Positions 10,047 to 20,295 of a stretch of 64,000 nucleotides of DNA are shown here, piece by piece. The position numbers and the translations under genes are program-made. Under the pieces are notes generated by a model. It ran no database searches and had not been told where the DNA came from. It saw only the letters and a list, made by a program, of their open reading frames with translations. Source of the stretch: Polynucleobacter necessarius (lineage in GTDB: Bacteria > Pseudomonadota > Gammaproteobacteria > Burkholderiales > Burkholderiaceae); assembly GCA_900095165.1 (NCBI GenBank), contig LT606947.1:1794309-1858308 (forward strand). Reading direction: 5' to 3'. Within the stretch, counting starts at the first letter, position 1. Each line of letters begins with the position of its first letter.

Positions 10047-11078
10047 ATGAGCACTTCCCCCAAAATCCTCTTGGTAAAACTATCCTCCCTTGGGGATGTG
10101 TTGCACAACTTGCCGATTGTGTGGGATTTGCGTGCTCGATTGCCTGAAGCGCAAATTGATTGGGTGGTTGAGGAGGCTTATGTTCATCTGCTGACGCCAC
10201 TTTTATCTCGAGATGGTTTTCGGGGTATTGATCGCATCATTCCTTTTGGTTTACGCCGGTGGAAGAAGCACCTCTTTAGCTTAGCAACATGGAAAGAGTT
10301 TTTTACGTTTAGAAAAACACTTCAATCCACTACCTACGGAGTATTAATCGAAACACATGGCCTTCTTAAATCTGCCGTCGTATGCACCCTAGCCAAAAAA
10401 AGTTCTGGCGCCGTGGTTGCAGGTCTTGCTAATGCAACGGAGTTTTCAGGATACGAGCCGCTCGCTAGATCGTTTTATAACCAATCTGTGCAGGTGCCTA
10501 CGCAATGCCATGCGGTAGATCGTTCACGTTGGGTGATGTGCTCGGCTTTAGATTGGCATTTGCTGGATCGAAGTGATGCACCGCAGTTTTATCCCTCGGC
10601 ATTCATCACTAGCATTCCTCAGACTTCTGTTGGTAGCTTGAATAAGCCATATGTCTTATGCTTTCATTCAACAACCAGAGAGGCTAAGCGTTGGTCTAAT
10701 GACAATTGGATTACGCTAGGCAAAGATTTATCTGCCAGGGGATATCAAGTGGTTTTCCCTTGGGGTAATGCTGCTGAAAAATCAGTGAGTCAACTACTTG
10801 CTTCACAGATTTCTGGGGCTTTAGTGTCGTCAGCCTTTTCGATTGAAGAGGCATTCTCAGTAATCTCTGGAGCGGCTTTGACGGTAGGGGTGGATACTGG
10901 TCTGACGCATTTAGCGGCAGTTCTCGACAAACCTACTGTCGAAATCTATTGCGACTCACCCCGTTGGAAAACTGAAGGCTATTGGTCTGATCGAATCTGT
11001 AATGTAGGTGATATTCAAAATCCTCCAAGCGTTCAAGAGGTTCTTAACGCATCTTTAAAGCTTTTAGATCAAGCTTAA
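10047..11078 (+). CDS. waaC: Lipopolysaccharide heptosyltransferase I
   Basis: 343 residues of glycosyltransferase family 9. The start (ILLVKLSSLGDVLHNLP) is the classic WaaC N terminus, and VGVDTGLTHLAA near residue 285 is the ADP-heptose-binding loop. It adds the first L-glycero-D-manno-heptose to Kdo2-lipid A at the inner membrane. It follows rfbC by 40 bases on the same strand and may be read from the same transcript or its own promoter. Intact. It faces the broken TolC-family gene tail to tail. Confidence 0.93.
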   Translation: MSTSPKILLVKLSSLGDVLHNLPIVWDLRARLPEAQIDWVVEEAYVHLLTPLLSRDGFRGIDRIIPFGLRRWKKHLFSLATWKEFFTFRKTLQSTTYGVLIETHGLLKSAVVCTLAKKSSGAVVAGLANATEFSGYEPLARSFYNQSVQVPTQCHAVDRSRWVMCSALDWHLLDRSDAPQFYPSAFITSIPQTSVGSLNKPYVLCFHSTTREAKRWSNDNWITLGKDLSARGYQVVFPWGNAAEKSVSQLLASQISGALVSSAFSIEEAFSVISGAALTVGVDTGLTHLAAVLDKPTVEIYCDSPRWKTEGYWSDRICNVGDIQNPPSVQEVLNASLKLLDQA

Positions 11079-11096
11079 ATACCTGCTTTTTTGTTT

Positions 11097-12711
11097 TTAG
11101 CGCAGTAGGGTATTGATGGAAATCAAATCTTCGTCTGATAGTGCCGCAGCATGCGCCTTCAATTTAATGGCATTGAGGATGGTGTTGTACTGTGCTTGCT
11201 GCAATTGCGAGCGAGTAGTGATTACGGTATCTAATGCGATTAATACATCAATATTAATTAAGGTCCCCACCTGAAATCCTAGCTTACTGGATTCAAGTGC
11301 GGAAGTAGATGAGCGCTCCGCGGCCTCATATGCTTTAACGCTTGCGCGAGCCCACCATAGAAACCGATAAACGCTGCACGAGTGCTTTGGGCAGCAGTAC
11401 GGCGCGCATTGTCATAGTTCGCTTTAGCTGCATCTAGTAATGCAGCATTTTGACGAATGAGTGAGCTGTTATAACCACCAGAGACCAGAGGGATGGTCAT
11501 CTGCAGGGCGATGATGTTGTTGTAAATATTGGTCTGTGACGGGGTTAAGCTATTAGCTGTTCCGTTGAAGGTGTTGTAACCCGCTGTACCAACAAAATTA
11601 AGGGAGGGGTAGTTTAGCGCTTGAGAGGCTTTATAAGTACTTTCGGCTAAGCTGACAGACAGTTGACCAGCAAGCACATTAAAGTTGGCTGTCTCCGCTT
11701 GGTTGATCCAGTCTTCCAGGGTTTGCCCTTTTGGCAGCTGAGGATTAACGCTATCGGCAATCGGAATCCCATTATTGTCTTTAACTTTAGAGCGAGGGTC
11801 TTTAAGAACCCCATCAATCTTCGCATCTTTGGTTAGCGGCCTTAAGGCGCCCACTGGGCGACCAACTAGTTGTTCTAATACCCCGCGTTTAACGATGAGG
11901 TCTGCTTGGGCGGCAATCTCCTGGGAGTTGGCTAAATCAAAACCAGCTTGAGCTGTATTGACATCAACAATCGTTGTCAAACCAGCATCAAATTTTGCTT
12001 GAGCAATTTCTAGTTGGTGCTTAATTAAACCCTTTTTGTTGCGATAGAGCTCAACGTTGTCTTGGCTAGTAAGTGCATCAAAATAGGCCTGTGAAACGCG
12101 AATGATCAGATCTTGCTGCGCCAAGTAAAAGCGCATATCCGCAATCTTAGTATTTAAGTCACCCTGTTTAAATGCCTCAAATGCTGCCATATTAAAAGCA
12201 GGTTGAGTTAGGGTAACGGTATAGTTTTTTGGTCATATACTCGTGAACCAGAATACGAACTGGCCGGTTGATTGCCCGCAGTATGTTGATAGTAGCGAGT
12301 ACCACCAGGAACGGCTGTAGCTTGTGGCAACAAGAGTGATAAACCTTGCCAATAGAGCTCTTTACTTGCTTAATAGTTAAAGCGAGCCGCATTTAATACG
12401 GGATCGCTAAATGCAGCTTCTTGATATAGGCGAATTAAATCAGTTATTTGACTGCTTCCATTTGCTGCATTAGTACCAAGATTGGATGGTGCTGCATTGC
12501 TCGGAATTGCTTGTCGTGGCAAGGGAGCCATCTGTGGCGGCATATCCAAGCCCACTAAAGACTGTGCGCTCACTGGCGTTGGCAGTGAAGGCTTAACCCC
12601 ATTAGCGCTTTGGGCTAGTGCTGTCGACGGCTGGATCCCTAGTCCGAACGCCTGTCCCAGGATTAAACCAAAAGCGGTTAACTGAGGGAGGCGAAAGCGT
12701 GTCAATGTCAT
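11097..12711 (-). pseudogene. TolC-family outer-membrane efflux protein, multiply disrupted
   Basis: The minus strand encodes a TolC-like protein from a signal peptide (MTLTRFRLPQLTAFG...) to a C-terminal end at 11097, but not in one frame. There is a TAA at 12370-12372 (NY then stop then ASKELYWQGL; CAA to TAA would explain it). A coding-strand A6 tract at 12225-12230 shifts the frame where seven A would restore DQKNYTVTLTQPAFNMAAF. A third shift near 11340 separates FIGFYGGLAQ from SVKAYEAAERSSTSALES. The coiled helices (e.g. AGLTTIVDVNTAQAGFD) are still recognisable. Intact, it would have been a trimeric outer-membrane channel for type I secretion or RND export of about 530 residues. Confidence 0.85.
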
Positions 12712-12831
12712 CTAATTCCGGTACTTTTCAATATGCCATGAAGTTTAAGACTTATTTAGCTCAAGCGCTGGATTTAAGCCTTATTTTGCCAAATCCTAGG
12801 CTCTACTTCATCTATCTATAAAATTGCGCCT

Positions 12832-13683
12832 ATGGATCTAATTTTGCTAGGTAAAGCAGTGATACTGGGGATAGTTGAGGGCTTAACTGAGTTTTTGCCA
12901 ATCTCTAGTACGGGCCACCTTATTCTGGTGGGTGACTTGCTCGATTTTAATGACGAGCGAGGAAAGGCCTTCGAGGTCATTATTCAGTTCGGTGCAATTT
13001 TGGCGGTTTGTTGGGAATTCCGAGAAAAGCTTTGGAGGGTGGCTTCAACTATCCAGACCAGCACAATCTCACGACGTTTCGTATTAAACCTATTGATCGC
13101 TTCAATTCCGGCGATGGGTTTGGCTTTCATCTTTGGCAAGCATATTAAGGTTGTATTGTTTGCACCGATTCCGGTAGCGAGTGCTTTTATTTTGGGGGCG
13201 TTGGTTATTTTTTGGGCAGAACGTCGTCAAACCAAGTTAATGCATTTCCCGACTAAGTCACATATTCAGTCGGTTGATGACTTAACCCCTTTGGATGCAC
13301 TGAAGGTTGGTCTTGCACAATGTGCCGCTTTAATTCCAGGAACCTCTCGTTCGGGTGCGACCATTATTGGCGGCATGTTATTTGGTTTGCCTCGTGCGGT
13401 AGCTACCGAGTTTTCTTTCTTCTTAGCGATTCCCGTGATCGGCGGCGCAACTGCTTATGAACTTCTCAAACTTTGGAAGAATCCAGTTTCTTTATCCGGT
13501 GATTTTGCTTGGGCGATCGCAGTCGGATTTATTGCTGCTTTTATTTCCGCCTTCATTTGTGTACGCTGGTTGATTCATTATGTTGCCGGACATAATTTCA
13601 TTCCGTTCGCCTGGTATCGCATTGTCTTTGGTGTATTGGTACTAGTGAGCGCGTATACCGGCTTCGTAGCTTGGTCTCACTAA
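12832..13683 (+). CDS. uppP: Undecaprenyl-diphosphatase
   Basis: 283 residues, a polytopic inner-membrane protein of the BacA/UppP family. Both signature loops are present: [19 protein letters not shown] near the N terminus (with the catalytic Glu and Ser-Ser-Thr-Gly-His) and [11 protein letters not shown] around residue 165. It dephosphorylates undecaprenyl diphosphate to recycle the lipid carrier of peptidoglycan and O-antigen synthesis, which fits the polysaccharide genes around it. It reads away from the broken TolC gene. Confidence 0.95.
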   Translation: MDLILLGKAVILGIVEGLTEFLPISSTGHLILVGDLLDFNDERGKAFEVIIQFGAILAVCWEFREKLWRVASTIQTSTISRRFVLNLLIASIPAMGLAFIFGKHIKVVLFAPIPVASAFILGALVIFWAERRQTKLMHFPTKSHIQSVDDLTPLDALKVGLAQCAALIPGTSRSGATIIGGMLFGLPRAVATEFSFFLAIPVIGGATAYELLKLWKNPVSLSGDFAWAIAVGFIAAFISAFICVRWLIHYVAGHNFIPFAWYRIVFGVLVLVSAYTGFVAWSH

Positions 13684-13727
13684 CATAAGTCAATTCAAAA
13701 AATTAATAGACGCAGATTGGAATAAAT

Positions 13728-14186
13728 ATGGATGTATCGATTGACGCTATTACGAATAATATTCAGCTGGCATTAGCCCCAGTCTTTTTGCTGACTGCAG
13801 TGGCAACCTTAATTAATGCAATCTCTGCTCGCTTAGCTCGATCAGTAGATCGTATGCGTGCTATTCAGCACCGCATTCAGGAGGGCGGTATTCAGGATTT
13901 AGAAATGCTCGCTCATATGATGAAAGAGGCGAATGAAGCAAAAGTCCGGGGTCGTCTTTGCACTGCTGCAATTTTCTTCGATGTACTCAGCGGTGTATTT
14001 ATTTCTTTAACAGTCCTAGAGTTATTTTTCTTCCAAGCCGGTGCCGTGCGCTCCCTGCAGGCAACTTATGTCATTTGGACCTTTGTACTTGGTCTTATAT
14101 CTTTTATGACATCTTTGTCTATCGTTTTAGGTGAGGTAGTCTATGCCTATCGCTCAGCTGGTTGGAATACACCTTTCCCAAAATAA
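13728..14186 (+). CDS. DUF2721 family membrane protein
   Basis: 152 residues with a pattern of three hydrophobic segments (roughly 14-32, 85-105 and 118-140) and a charged loop rich in Arg after the first ([16 protein letters not shown]). This matches the small DUF2721 family of bacterial membrane proteins, which has no known function. It lies 44 bases after uppP and 5 bases before the UDP-glucuronate decarboxylase gene, so it may be co-transcribed with them, but no functional link is evident. Confidence 0.75.
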   Translation: MDVSIDAITNNIQLALAPVFLLTAVATLINAISARLARSVDRMRAIQHRIQEGGIQDLEMLAHMMKEANEAKVRGRLCTAAIFFDVLSGVFISLTVLELFFFQAGAVRSLQATYVIWTFVLGLISFMTSLSIVLGEVVYAYRSAGWNTPFPK

Positions 14187-14191
14187 AAATT

Positions 14192-15145
14192 ATGCAAAAT
14201 TACAATCGTAATCAAAAAATTCTCATTACTGGTGGCGCTGGCTTCTTGGGCTCTCATCTCACCGAAAAACTTCTTAAAGAGGGCAATGAAGTATTGGTCG
14301 TTGATAACTTTTTTACCGGTACCAAGCAAAATCTAACCCACTTGCTTGGCGATCCAAATCTAGAGGTGATGCGTCACGATGCGACTTTCCCTCTCTATGT
14401 GGAAACGAACCAAATTTATAACTTGGCCTGCCCGGCTTCACCCGTGCATTATCAATATGATCCTGTGCAGACAACCAAGACTAGTGTGCATGGCGCCATC
14501 AATATGCTCGGTCTTGCCAAAAGAACCAGGGCCCGAATTTTGCAAGCCTCTACTAGCGAAGTTTATGGTGATCCAGAAGTGCATCCTCAACCAGAGGAAT
14601 ATTGGGGTAAGGTCAATCCGATTGGCATTCGCTCTTGTTATGACGAGGGTAAGCGCTACGCAGAAACTTTATTCTTTGATTACCATCGCCAACATCAGTT
14701 AGACATCAAAGTAGTGCGTATTTTTAACACCTATGGCCCACGCATGCACCCTAATGATGGCCGAGTGGTGAGTAACTTCATCGTACAAGCGCTGCAAGGC
14801 AAGGACATCACGATTTATGGCGATGGTCAGCAAACCAGAAGCTTTTGTTATGTCGATGACCTCATTGATGCCATGGTCAGAATGATGAACTCAGAAGATG
14901 GCTTTACAGGACCAGTCAATATTGGCAACCCGGGTGAGTTCACGATGCTTCAGTTAGCTGAAACCGTTCTCAAGCTCTCAGGCAGTAAATCTAAGATCAT
15001 TCATCAGCCCTTGCCATCGGATGATCCAAAGCAGCGTCAACCTAATATTGAGCTGGCTAGGGCCAAGCTCGGATGGGAGCCTAAGGTCAACTTGGAAGAT
15101 GGGCTAAAAGAGACGATTGCCTACTTTAAGAAAGTGGTTGCATAA
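14192..15145 (+). CDS. UDP-glucuronate decarboxylase (UDP-xylose synthase)
   Basis: The ATG at 14192 ([15 protein letters not shown]) is preferred to an in-frame start at 14162 that overlaps the previous gene. It is an extended [13 protein letters not shown] binds [19 protein letters not shown] and [11 protein letters not shown] supply the catalytic Ser/Thr and Tyr-x3-Lys; the DPEVHPQ and SCYDEGKR strings are typical of UXS enzymes. It converts UDP-glucuronate to UDP-xylose in the cytoplasm. No UDP-glucose dehydrogenase is seen in the window. The following trmB frame overlaps its end. Confidence 0.88.
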   Translation: MQNYNRNQKILITGGAGFLGSHLTEKLLKEGNEVLVVDNFFTGTKQNLTHLLGDPNLEVMRHDATFPLYVETNQIYNLACPASPVHYQYDPVQTTKTSVHGAINMLGLAKRTRARILQASTSEVYGDPEVHPQPEEYWGKVNPIGIRSCYDEGKRYAETLFFDYHRQHQLDIKVVRIFNTYGPRMHPNDGRVVSNFIVQALQGKDITIYGDGQQTRSFCYVDDLIDAMVRMMNSEDGFTGPVNIGNPGEFTMLQLAETVLKLSGSKSKIIHQPLPSDDPKQRQPNIELARAKLGWEPKVNLEDGLKETIAYFKKVVA

Positions 15146-15956
15146 GTTGCCCCTAGAAAAGCCAGAGAAGCATTTTGATCGTATTCGCTCTTTTGTTTTA
15201 AGGGCGGGCAGAACAACTGCCGGACAGCAGCGCGCTATTGAGGAATTGGGGCCGCATTTTTTGCTGCCATTTCAAGAGGCTATTTTGGAGCTACCAAAAG
15301 CATTTAATGGCTCATCACGTCCTAAGATATTAGAAATTGGTTTTGGCATGGGTGAGACTACTGCCAAAATTTCTGCCTTGCGTTCTGAAGACGATTTCTT
15401 GGCAATTGAAGTACACCCTCCAGGGGTAGGCGCTTTGCTGAAATTAATTGGCGAGAACAATCTCACCAATTTGCGTTTGATTCGTCATGATGCAGTTGAA
15501 GTGCTGGAGAAGATGCTTGCCTCAAATTCTTTGGATGGCATTCATATTTATTTTGCAGATCCTTGGCATAAAAAGCGTCATCACAAGCGTCGTCTGATTC
15601 AAGCGGAGTTTGTAAAGTTATTGGCCTCACGCTTAAAGCCTGGCGCCTACTTACATTTAGCTACGGACTGGCATAACTATGCTGAGCAAATGCTTTTGGT
15701 CTTGAATGCTGAGCCCACTTTAGAAAACACTTCTACCGAGCAAATCCGCATTGAAACTTTTTCAGCTGCCGATATTGCTAACGAGAGTGAGCTTGCTAAA
15801 GAGTCCTTTAAAGAATTCAAACCGACTCTTGAGCAGCTTGAGGTTAAGCATCTTGGATATGTCGAGAGGCCTGTTTACCGACCCATTACAAAATTTGAGA
15901 ACCGCGGGATCAAGCTTGGTCACGGTGTATGGGATTTGGTTTACAAAAAGAACTAA
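15117..15956 (+). CDS. trmB: tRNA (guanine-N7-)-methyltransferase
   Basis: Class I SAM methyltransferase. The SAM loop [13 protein letters not shown] and the TrmB-specific [15 protein letters not shown] are both present, followed by [14 protein letters not shown]. It makes m7G46 in tRNA. No ATG lies near the N terminus; TTG codons at 15117, 15138 and 15147 are possible starts, and 15117 has a weak AGAG upstream, so the exact start is uncertain. It overlaps the end of the decarboxylase gene and is probably co-transcribed by position only. Confidence 0.92.
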   Translation: MPTLRKWLHKLPLEKPEKHFDRIRSFVLRAGRTTAGQQRAIEELGPHFLLPFQEAILELPKAFNGSSRPKILEIGFGMGETTAKISALRSEDDFLAIEVHPPGVGALLKLIGENNLTNLRLIRHDAVEVLEKMLASNSLDGIHIYFADPWHKKRHHKRRLIQAEFVKLLASRLKPGAYLHLATDWHNYAEQMLLVLNAEPTLENTSTEQIRIETFSAADIANESELAKESFKEFKPTLEQLEVKHLGYVERPVYRPITKFENRGIKLGHGVWDLVYKKN

Positions 15957-16006
15957 AGCCGCTGTTTTAGGTTAAATGGGCAGCTTTATTGGTTTCTAAT
16001 CTTGCC

Positions 16007-17485
16007 TTACAGTCCAAGACATACATATTTGAGCTCTAGGTATTCATCCATGCTGTAGACACTGCCTTCACGTCCTAAGCCGGACTGTTTAATCCCGCCA
16101 AATGGTCCCACCTCATTGGAAATAATTCCGGAGTTGACGCCCACAATGCCGTACTCAAGCGCTTCAGCCGCTTTCCAGATGCGGCCAATGTCACGGCTGT
16201 AAAAATAGGAGGCTAGGCCAAATTGGCTATTGTTAGCTAACCTGATTGCTTCCTCATCACTTTCAAATGGAATTATGGGGGCTACTGGTCCAAAGGTTTC
16301 TTCATGGGTAATGAGCATGTCATTGGTTACATTAGACAAAATAGTGGGCTCATAAAATGTTCCGCCCAAAGGGGAGGGCTTGCCGCCGGCAATGAGTTTG
16401 GCACCCTTGCTGATAGCATCAGCTACATGCCGCTCGACTTTCTCTAAGGCAGCCTGCTCAATCAGTGGGCCTTGGGTGCTACCAGCCTCCATGCCATTCC
16501 CCACTTTGATGATTTGAATGGCTTTTGCAAATTTTGCGACAAACTCATCCTGTACTTTTTTGTGTACATAGAAGCGATTCGCACAAACACAGGTTTGACC
16601 GGAGTTTCTATATTTAGAGGCCATAGCTCCAGAAACTGCCGCATCAATATCTGCGTCTTCAAAAACAATAAAGGGAGCATGACCACCGAGCTCTAGACCT
16701 AATTTCTTGACCGTAGGAGCGCATTGCGCCATTAAGATTCGTCCAACTTCAGTTGAGCCTGTGAATGACAGGTGGCGAACGGTAGGCGAGGCGCTGAGTG
16801 TTTTGCCAATCGCAATGGATCCATCGGCATCCGCGGTAAGAATATTGATCACACCTGCTGGCACGCCAGCACGCTGAGCAAGCTCAGCCAGTGCTAATGC
16901 ACTCAGTGGCGTGAGCTCGGCTGGCTTGATCACAATGGTGCAACCCGCTGCCATTGCAGGTGCAATTTTGCGCGTGATCATGGCAATCGGGAAATTCCAA
17001 GGCGTGATGGCAACGCACACTCCAATTGGCTGCTTCATGACGATCATGCGCTTATCACTCCAGGTCGTACTTGGAATGGATCCGGCAACTCTTTTTGCCT
17101 CTTCAGCAAACCACTCCACAAAAGACGCACCATAGGCCACTTCACCCGCTGCTTCGGTTAACGGCTTTCCTTGCTCTAGGGTCATGAGGGTGGCGAGGTC
17201 TTGGGTATTCTGAGCAATCAAATCAAACCATTTGCGCATTACATTGGCGCGCTCTTTTCCAGTTTTACCCTTCCAACTTTGAAAGGCATGCTCGGCAGAT
17301 TCAATTGCCCGCTCGGCATCTATTGGTTGAAGGTTGCTGACATCTGCAATGAGTTCATCGGTAGCAGGATTGTGAACTGTAAAAGTTTTTCCTGAATTTG
17401 TTTTAAACCACGCACCATTAATGAAGGCCTCTTCTCTAAATAGGCTTGGATCTTTGAGCAATTTGCGGATATCAGTTTTCTGCAT
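16007..17485 (-). CDS. gabD: NAD(P)-dependent succinate-semialdehyde dehydrogenase
   Basis: 492 residues of the aldehyde dehydrogenase superfamily. The catalytic Glu lies in KLGLELGGHAPFIVFEDAD and the catalytic Cys in SGQTCVCANRFYV; the N-terminal LFREEAFINGAWF and the TPWNFPIAMITRKIAPA loop fit GabD. It oxidises succinate semialdehyde to succinate. It is on its own on the minus strand, converging with trmB. No gabT partner is visible, so the source of the semialdehyde is unknown; related aldehydes are possible substrates. Confidence 0.88.
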   Translation of the reverse strand: MQKTDIRKLLKDPSLFREEAFINGAWFKTNSGKTFTVHNPATDELIADVSNLQPIDAERAIESAEHAFQSWKGKTGKERANVMRKWFDLIAQNTQDLATLMTLEQGKPLTEAAGEVAYGASFVEWFAEEAKRVAGSIPSTTWSDKRMIVMKQPIGVCVAITPWNFPIAMITRKIAPAMAAGCTIVIKPAELTPLSALALAELAQRAGVPAGVINILTADADGSIAIGKTLSASPTVRHLSFTGSTEVGRILMAQCAPTVKKLGLELGGHAPFIVFEDADIDAAVSGAMASKYRNSGQTCVCANRFYVHKKVQDEFVAKFAKAIQIIKVGNGMEAGSTQGPLIEQAALEKVERHVADAISKGAKLIAGGKPSPLGGTFYEPTILSNVTNDMLITHEETFGPVAPIIPFESDEEAIRLANNSQFGLASYFYSRDIGRIWKAAEALEYGIVGVNSGIISNEVGPFGGIKQSGLGREGSVYSMDEYLELKYVCLGL

Positions 17486-17561
17486 GATGGCGTCTCTTTG
17501 GTTAAAAGTTATTTTTATTTTATCCCTGAGTGTAGTTTGGATTGTCGCCCAAAGTTATGGA

Positions 17562-17592
17562 CAAAATAAACCCCCTGGACCTCTTGGGGGCG
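17562..17592 (-). terminator. Rho-independent terminator after nusB
   Basis: On the minus strand a C5/G5 stem (forward 17571-17575 pairing with 17586-17590) with a ten-base loop is followed by a T-rich run (complement of 17562-17570). It sits about 30 bases past the nusB stop and would end the ribBA-ribH-nusB transcript. Confidence 0.6.
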
Positions 17593-17621
17593 CAGGTGGT
17601 GAAGTCTTGAGAACACTCGAC

Positions 17622-18131
17622 CTAACTTGCCTGCACCTCAGTGCTGCGTAGCTTTTGGGCTAGGAGATCTAATACGCCATTGACGTACTTATGGCCATCA
17701 GTGCCGCCAAAAGTTTTCGCTAATTCGACTGCTTCATTAATAGCCACTTTATAGGGAACGGCCAAATCAATAGCCAATTCATATGTGCCAATCAGAAGGG
17801 CAGCATGTTCTACAGGAGATAGCTCATTAATGGGGCGATCGAGGGCTGGGGTAATGATGCCCTCAAGCTCATCAGTACGCTCTAGTACGCCAGCAAAAAT
17901 ACCTTGAAACAAATCATGTTGGCAACGGCGAAAGCCAGGATCTTCGGCCAATTGCTTAGCGATTGCCGCGGCATTAGGTAGACTGCCAGCGCGGCGCATG
18001 ACTAAGCTTTGATAGACACCTTGTAAAGCATATTCACGGGCACGTCGACGTGGTGTGAGTGAGCGCTTAGGCGCGCTGGGTACACTCGGTGTACCAGGTG
18101 CTGCCTGTGGGTTTGAGACCTTCTTATTCAT
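17622..18131 (-). CDS. nusB: Transcription antitermination protein NusB
   Basis: 169 residues. After a low-complexity Ser/Pro lead (residues 1-27) the core RRRAREYALQGVYQSL begins the helical NusB/RsmB fold, ending in GTDGHKYVNGVLDLLAQKLR, the conserved C-terminal helix. It binds rRNA boxA with NusE in antitermination complexes. The order ribBA-ribH-nusB, with 8 bases between ribH and nusB, is a standard proteobacterial operon. Intact. Confidence 0.94.
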   Translation of the reverse strand: MNKKVSNPQAAPGTPSVPSAPKRSLTPRRRAREYALQGVYQSLVMRRAGSLPNAAAIAKQLAEDPGFRRCQHDLFQGIFAGVLERTDELEGIITPALDRPINELSPVEHAALLIGTYELAIDLAVPYKVAINEAVELAKTFGGTDGHKYVNGVLDLLAQKLRSTEVQAS

Positions 18132-18139
18132 CTGTGAAA

Positions 18140-18655
18140 TTACTCTTCTGAAGGGTTGATTTCAAAATCAATATCGAGAGTAAGGGCAAGAGCTAGATTA
18201 GTCATTTCAACAACGACTCTTGCGCAGTCTGCACCCTTTACCTGAACGCGTACCTGAGCTTGCTCATCTGTCTCGCAGGTGAGAATACCGTTGGCGATAG
18301 GTAATCCGGACTCAAGGCAAACGCGAGTAATGCCAGTACCAGATTCATTCGACACGAGTTCAAAGTGATAAGTCTCGCCACGGATTATGGCACCTAGCGC
18401 AACCAAGCCATCGAATTCACCTGTTTCAGCAAGCTTTTGTAGTGCAAAAGGAATCTCAAGCGCACCTGGAACTGTGACGAGTTTGATGTCGCTTTGGGAG
18501 ACACCCAGCTTGATTAGCTCTTCAATACAAGCGGTAGTCAGCGCAACGCAATGCTCTTCATTGAAGCGGGCCTGCACAATGCCTACACGCAGATCTTGTC
18601 CATTGAGGTCGGTGGCGAGAACGCCTACTGCAGATTCATCGTTGCTTGTGTTCAT
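18140..18655 (-). CDS. ribH: 6,7-dimethyl-8-ribityllumazine synthase
   Basis: 171 residues. [14 protein letters not shown] opens the lumazine-synthase fold; [16 protein letters not shown] and [17 protein letters not shown] provide the substrate-binding loop with the conserved His. It condenses the ribityl-aminouracil product of RibD with the 4-carbon product of RibB, and assembles as an icosahedral or pentameric enzyme. Sits 18 bases after ribBA and 8 before nusB. A C-terminal extension of acidic residues is unremarkable. Confidence 0.95.
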   Translation of the reverse strand: MNTSNDESAVGVLATDLNGQDLRVGIVQARFNEEHCVALTTACIEELIKLGVSQSDIKLVTVPGALEIPFALQKLAETGEFDGLVALGAIIRGETYHFELVSNESGTGITRVCLESGLPIANGILTCETDEQAQVRVQVKGADCARVVVEMTNLALALTLDIDFEINPSEE

Positions 18656-18673
18656 ATTATTTTCTGAAATTAC

Positions 18674-19813
18674 TTATTGATTCGATTCAAATGGTGTGTA
18701 GCCCGTTACTTCAAGTTTGTATCCGGAAAGGCTAGGCACTGGACTAGGGTTGGCGAGTAAACGCATTTTTCCAACGCCGATATCTTTGAGGATTTGCGCG
18801 CCGATGCCATAACTACGGAAATCAGTTTTGCGGGCCAATGGCTTTTCAGCTGCTTCAGAGTGAGTGCCATTCAATTTATGAAATTGGGCCAACCAATATA
18901 CATCATTAGGGGCTGCAATGCCAGATGCATTAAGTAGAACTGCCACGCCAGAGGGCGCTGCTGCTAACTTCTGCAATGCTTGAGCTAAAGGCCAAGAGTG
19001 CGTGCTGACATTGGAGTCCAAGAAATCAAATACTGTGACGGGCTCATGAACGCGTACTAGAGTTTCTTCAGTTTCAGATGGCTTTCCATGGACTAGTGCC
19101 AAATGTATGCATGAGCTTGGTGTATCACGGTAGATGATTCCCTGGAACTTGCCCCAGGGGGTGTCGAACTCACGCTCGCCTTCTCGGACAACAATGCTTT
19201 CATGTTGACTTCGATACTGAATGAGATCAGCAATGCTGCTAATCTTTAATTGATGGTCTTTTGCAAACTCAAGCAAGTCTGGCAGTCGCGCCATAGTGCC
19301 ATCATCTTTCATGATTTCGCAAATGACGGCAGTGGGTGAGCAGCCAGCCATTGCGGCTAAATCACATCCAGCCTCTGTATGACCGGAGCGGATCAACACG
19401 CCACCAGGTTGCGCCATCAAAGGAAAGATATGGCCTGGCTGAACCAGATCATTTGGTCTTGCGTTTGCGACAACTGCTGTTTTGATGGTGTGGGCGCGAT
19501 CTGCTGCTGAGATGCCAGTAGTCACACCACTAGCCGCCTCAATCGAAACAGTGAAATTGGTACCCATGGAGGTGCCTTTATCCCTCACCATTAAAGGTAG
19601 GTTAATTTGTTGGCAGCGCTCACGTGTCAAGGTAAGGCAAATTAGGCCACGACCATGCTTAGCCATGAAATTCACAGCCTCTGGAGTGACATGATCGGCA
19701 GCAAGCACTAAATCACCTTCATTCTCACGATCTTCTTCATCGATCAGAATGACCATCTTGCCAGCTTTAAGCTCGGCAACGATTTCTTCTGTGGAGGCGA
19801 GGTTATTTTGCAT
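18674..19813 (-). CDS. ribBA: RibB 3,4-dihydroxy-2-butanone-4-phosphate synthase with degenerate RibA-like domain
   Basis: 379 residues. The N-terminal ~200 residues are a full RibB domain: LIDEEDRENEGDLVLAADHV, then RSGHTEAGCDLAAMAG. The C-terminal ~170 residues align in position with RibA (GTP cyclohydrolase II), but the zinc-binding Cys cluster of RibA (pattern C-x10-C-x-C after Thr-Gly-Asp) is not seen; the region reads RVHEPVTVFDFLDS instead. This matches the RibBX-type variant known from Proteobacteria, in which the second domain is not a cyclohydrolase. No FMN riboswitch is recognisable in the 47 bases before pilV. First gene of ribBA-ribH-nusB. Confidence 0.9.
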   Translation of the reverse strand: MQNNLASTEEIVAELKAGKMVILIDEEDRENEGDLVLAADHVTPEAVNFMAKHGRGLICLTLTRERCQQINLPLMVRDKGTSMGTNFTVSIEAASGVTTGISAADRAHTIKTAVVANARPNDLVQPGHIFPLMAQPGGVLIRSGHTEAGCDLAAMAGCSPTAVICEIMKDDGTMARLPDLLEFAKDHQLKISSIADLIQYRSQHESIVVREGEREFDTPWGKFQGIIYRDTPSSCIHLALVHGKPSETEETLVRVHEPVTVFDFLDSNVSTHSWPLAQALQKLAAAPSGVAVLLNASGIAAPNDVYWLAQFHKLNGTHSEAAEKPLARKTDFRSYGIGAQILKDIGVGKMRLLANPSPVPSLSGYKLEVTGYTPFESNQ

Positions 19814-19860
19814 AGCTCTCTATTTTAAGCTGAGGAGGGGGTTTCGGGCTTTAGCCTGGC

Positions 19861-20295
19861 ATGCCGCGGTCAATATTGGAGCAATATCCAGTTTTTCTGA
19901 CAGTGAGCGCCCATGAAAGGCCTATTTTTGTGGTTCCAGTCTCGAGAAAATGGCCTGTGCTTTTCCTCTTTCAAAAATCCCCGTCCTCTCTTAAATCCAA
20001 TGCTCAGGCCAATGGATTCATCTTATTGGAGGTTTTGGTGGCCATGGGTCTAGTCGCAAGTAGCTGGGTGGGTTTGAACAACATCTATCAGGGGATGATT
20101 TTGCGCTTGAGCCAACTGTAGGAGAAAAGAGTGGAGCTCAGAAGGGAAATGGATAGACATGAGCGCGCCATATTGGCTGCTGCACAACTAAATAATCCAA
20201 GTCAAACTTCACGAAAGTTAGCGGATGAATCTATTGGAATGTCTCGTCGGCCTCGCCCTATCCCTAATCTTGGTCGCACCACTCATCAAAAATAG
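19861..20295 (+). pseudogene. PilV-like minor pilin, probably cut by an amber codon
   Basis: The frame carries a prepilin signature, QANGFILLEVLVAMGLVAS, with cleavage expected after Gly and Glu at +5. It stops at a TAG at 20119-20121 after LRLSQL, but the same frame continues as EKRVELRREMDRHERAILAA, an amphipathic helix like the rest of a PilV protein; CAG to TAG would explain it. The end given is the next in-frame stop; the functional end may be nearer 20230 where pilW begins. The start at 19861 gives an unusually long leader and a GTG at 19930 is an alternative. Intact, it would be a minor pseudopilin of type IV pili. Confidence 0.55.

Noticed and set aside
12482..12821. Plus-strand frames opposite the TolC-family start
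   Set aside because: They are antisense shadows of the signal-peptide region, with no motif or ribosome-binding site.
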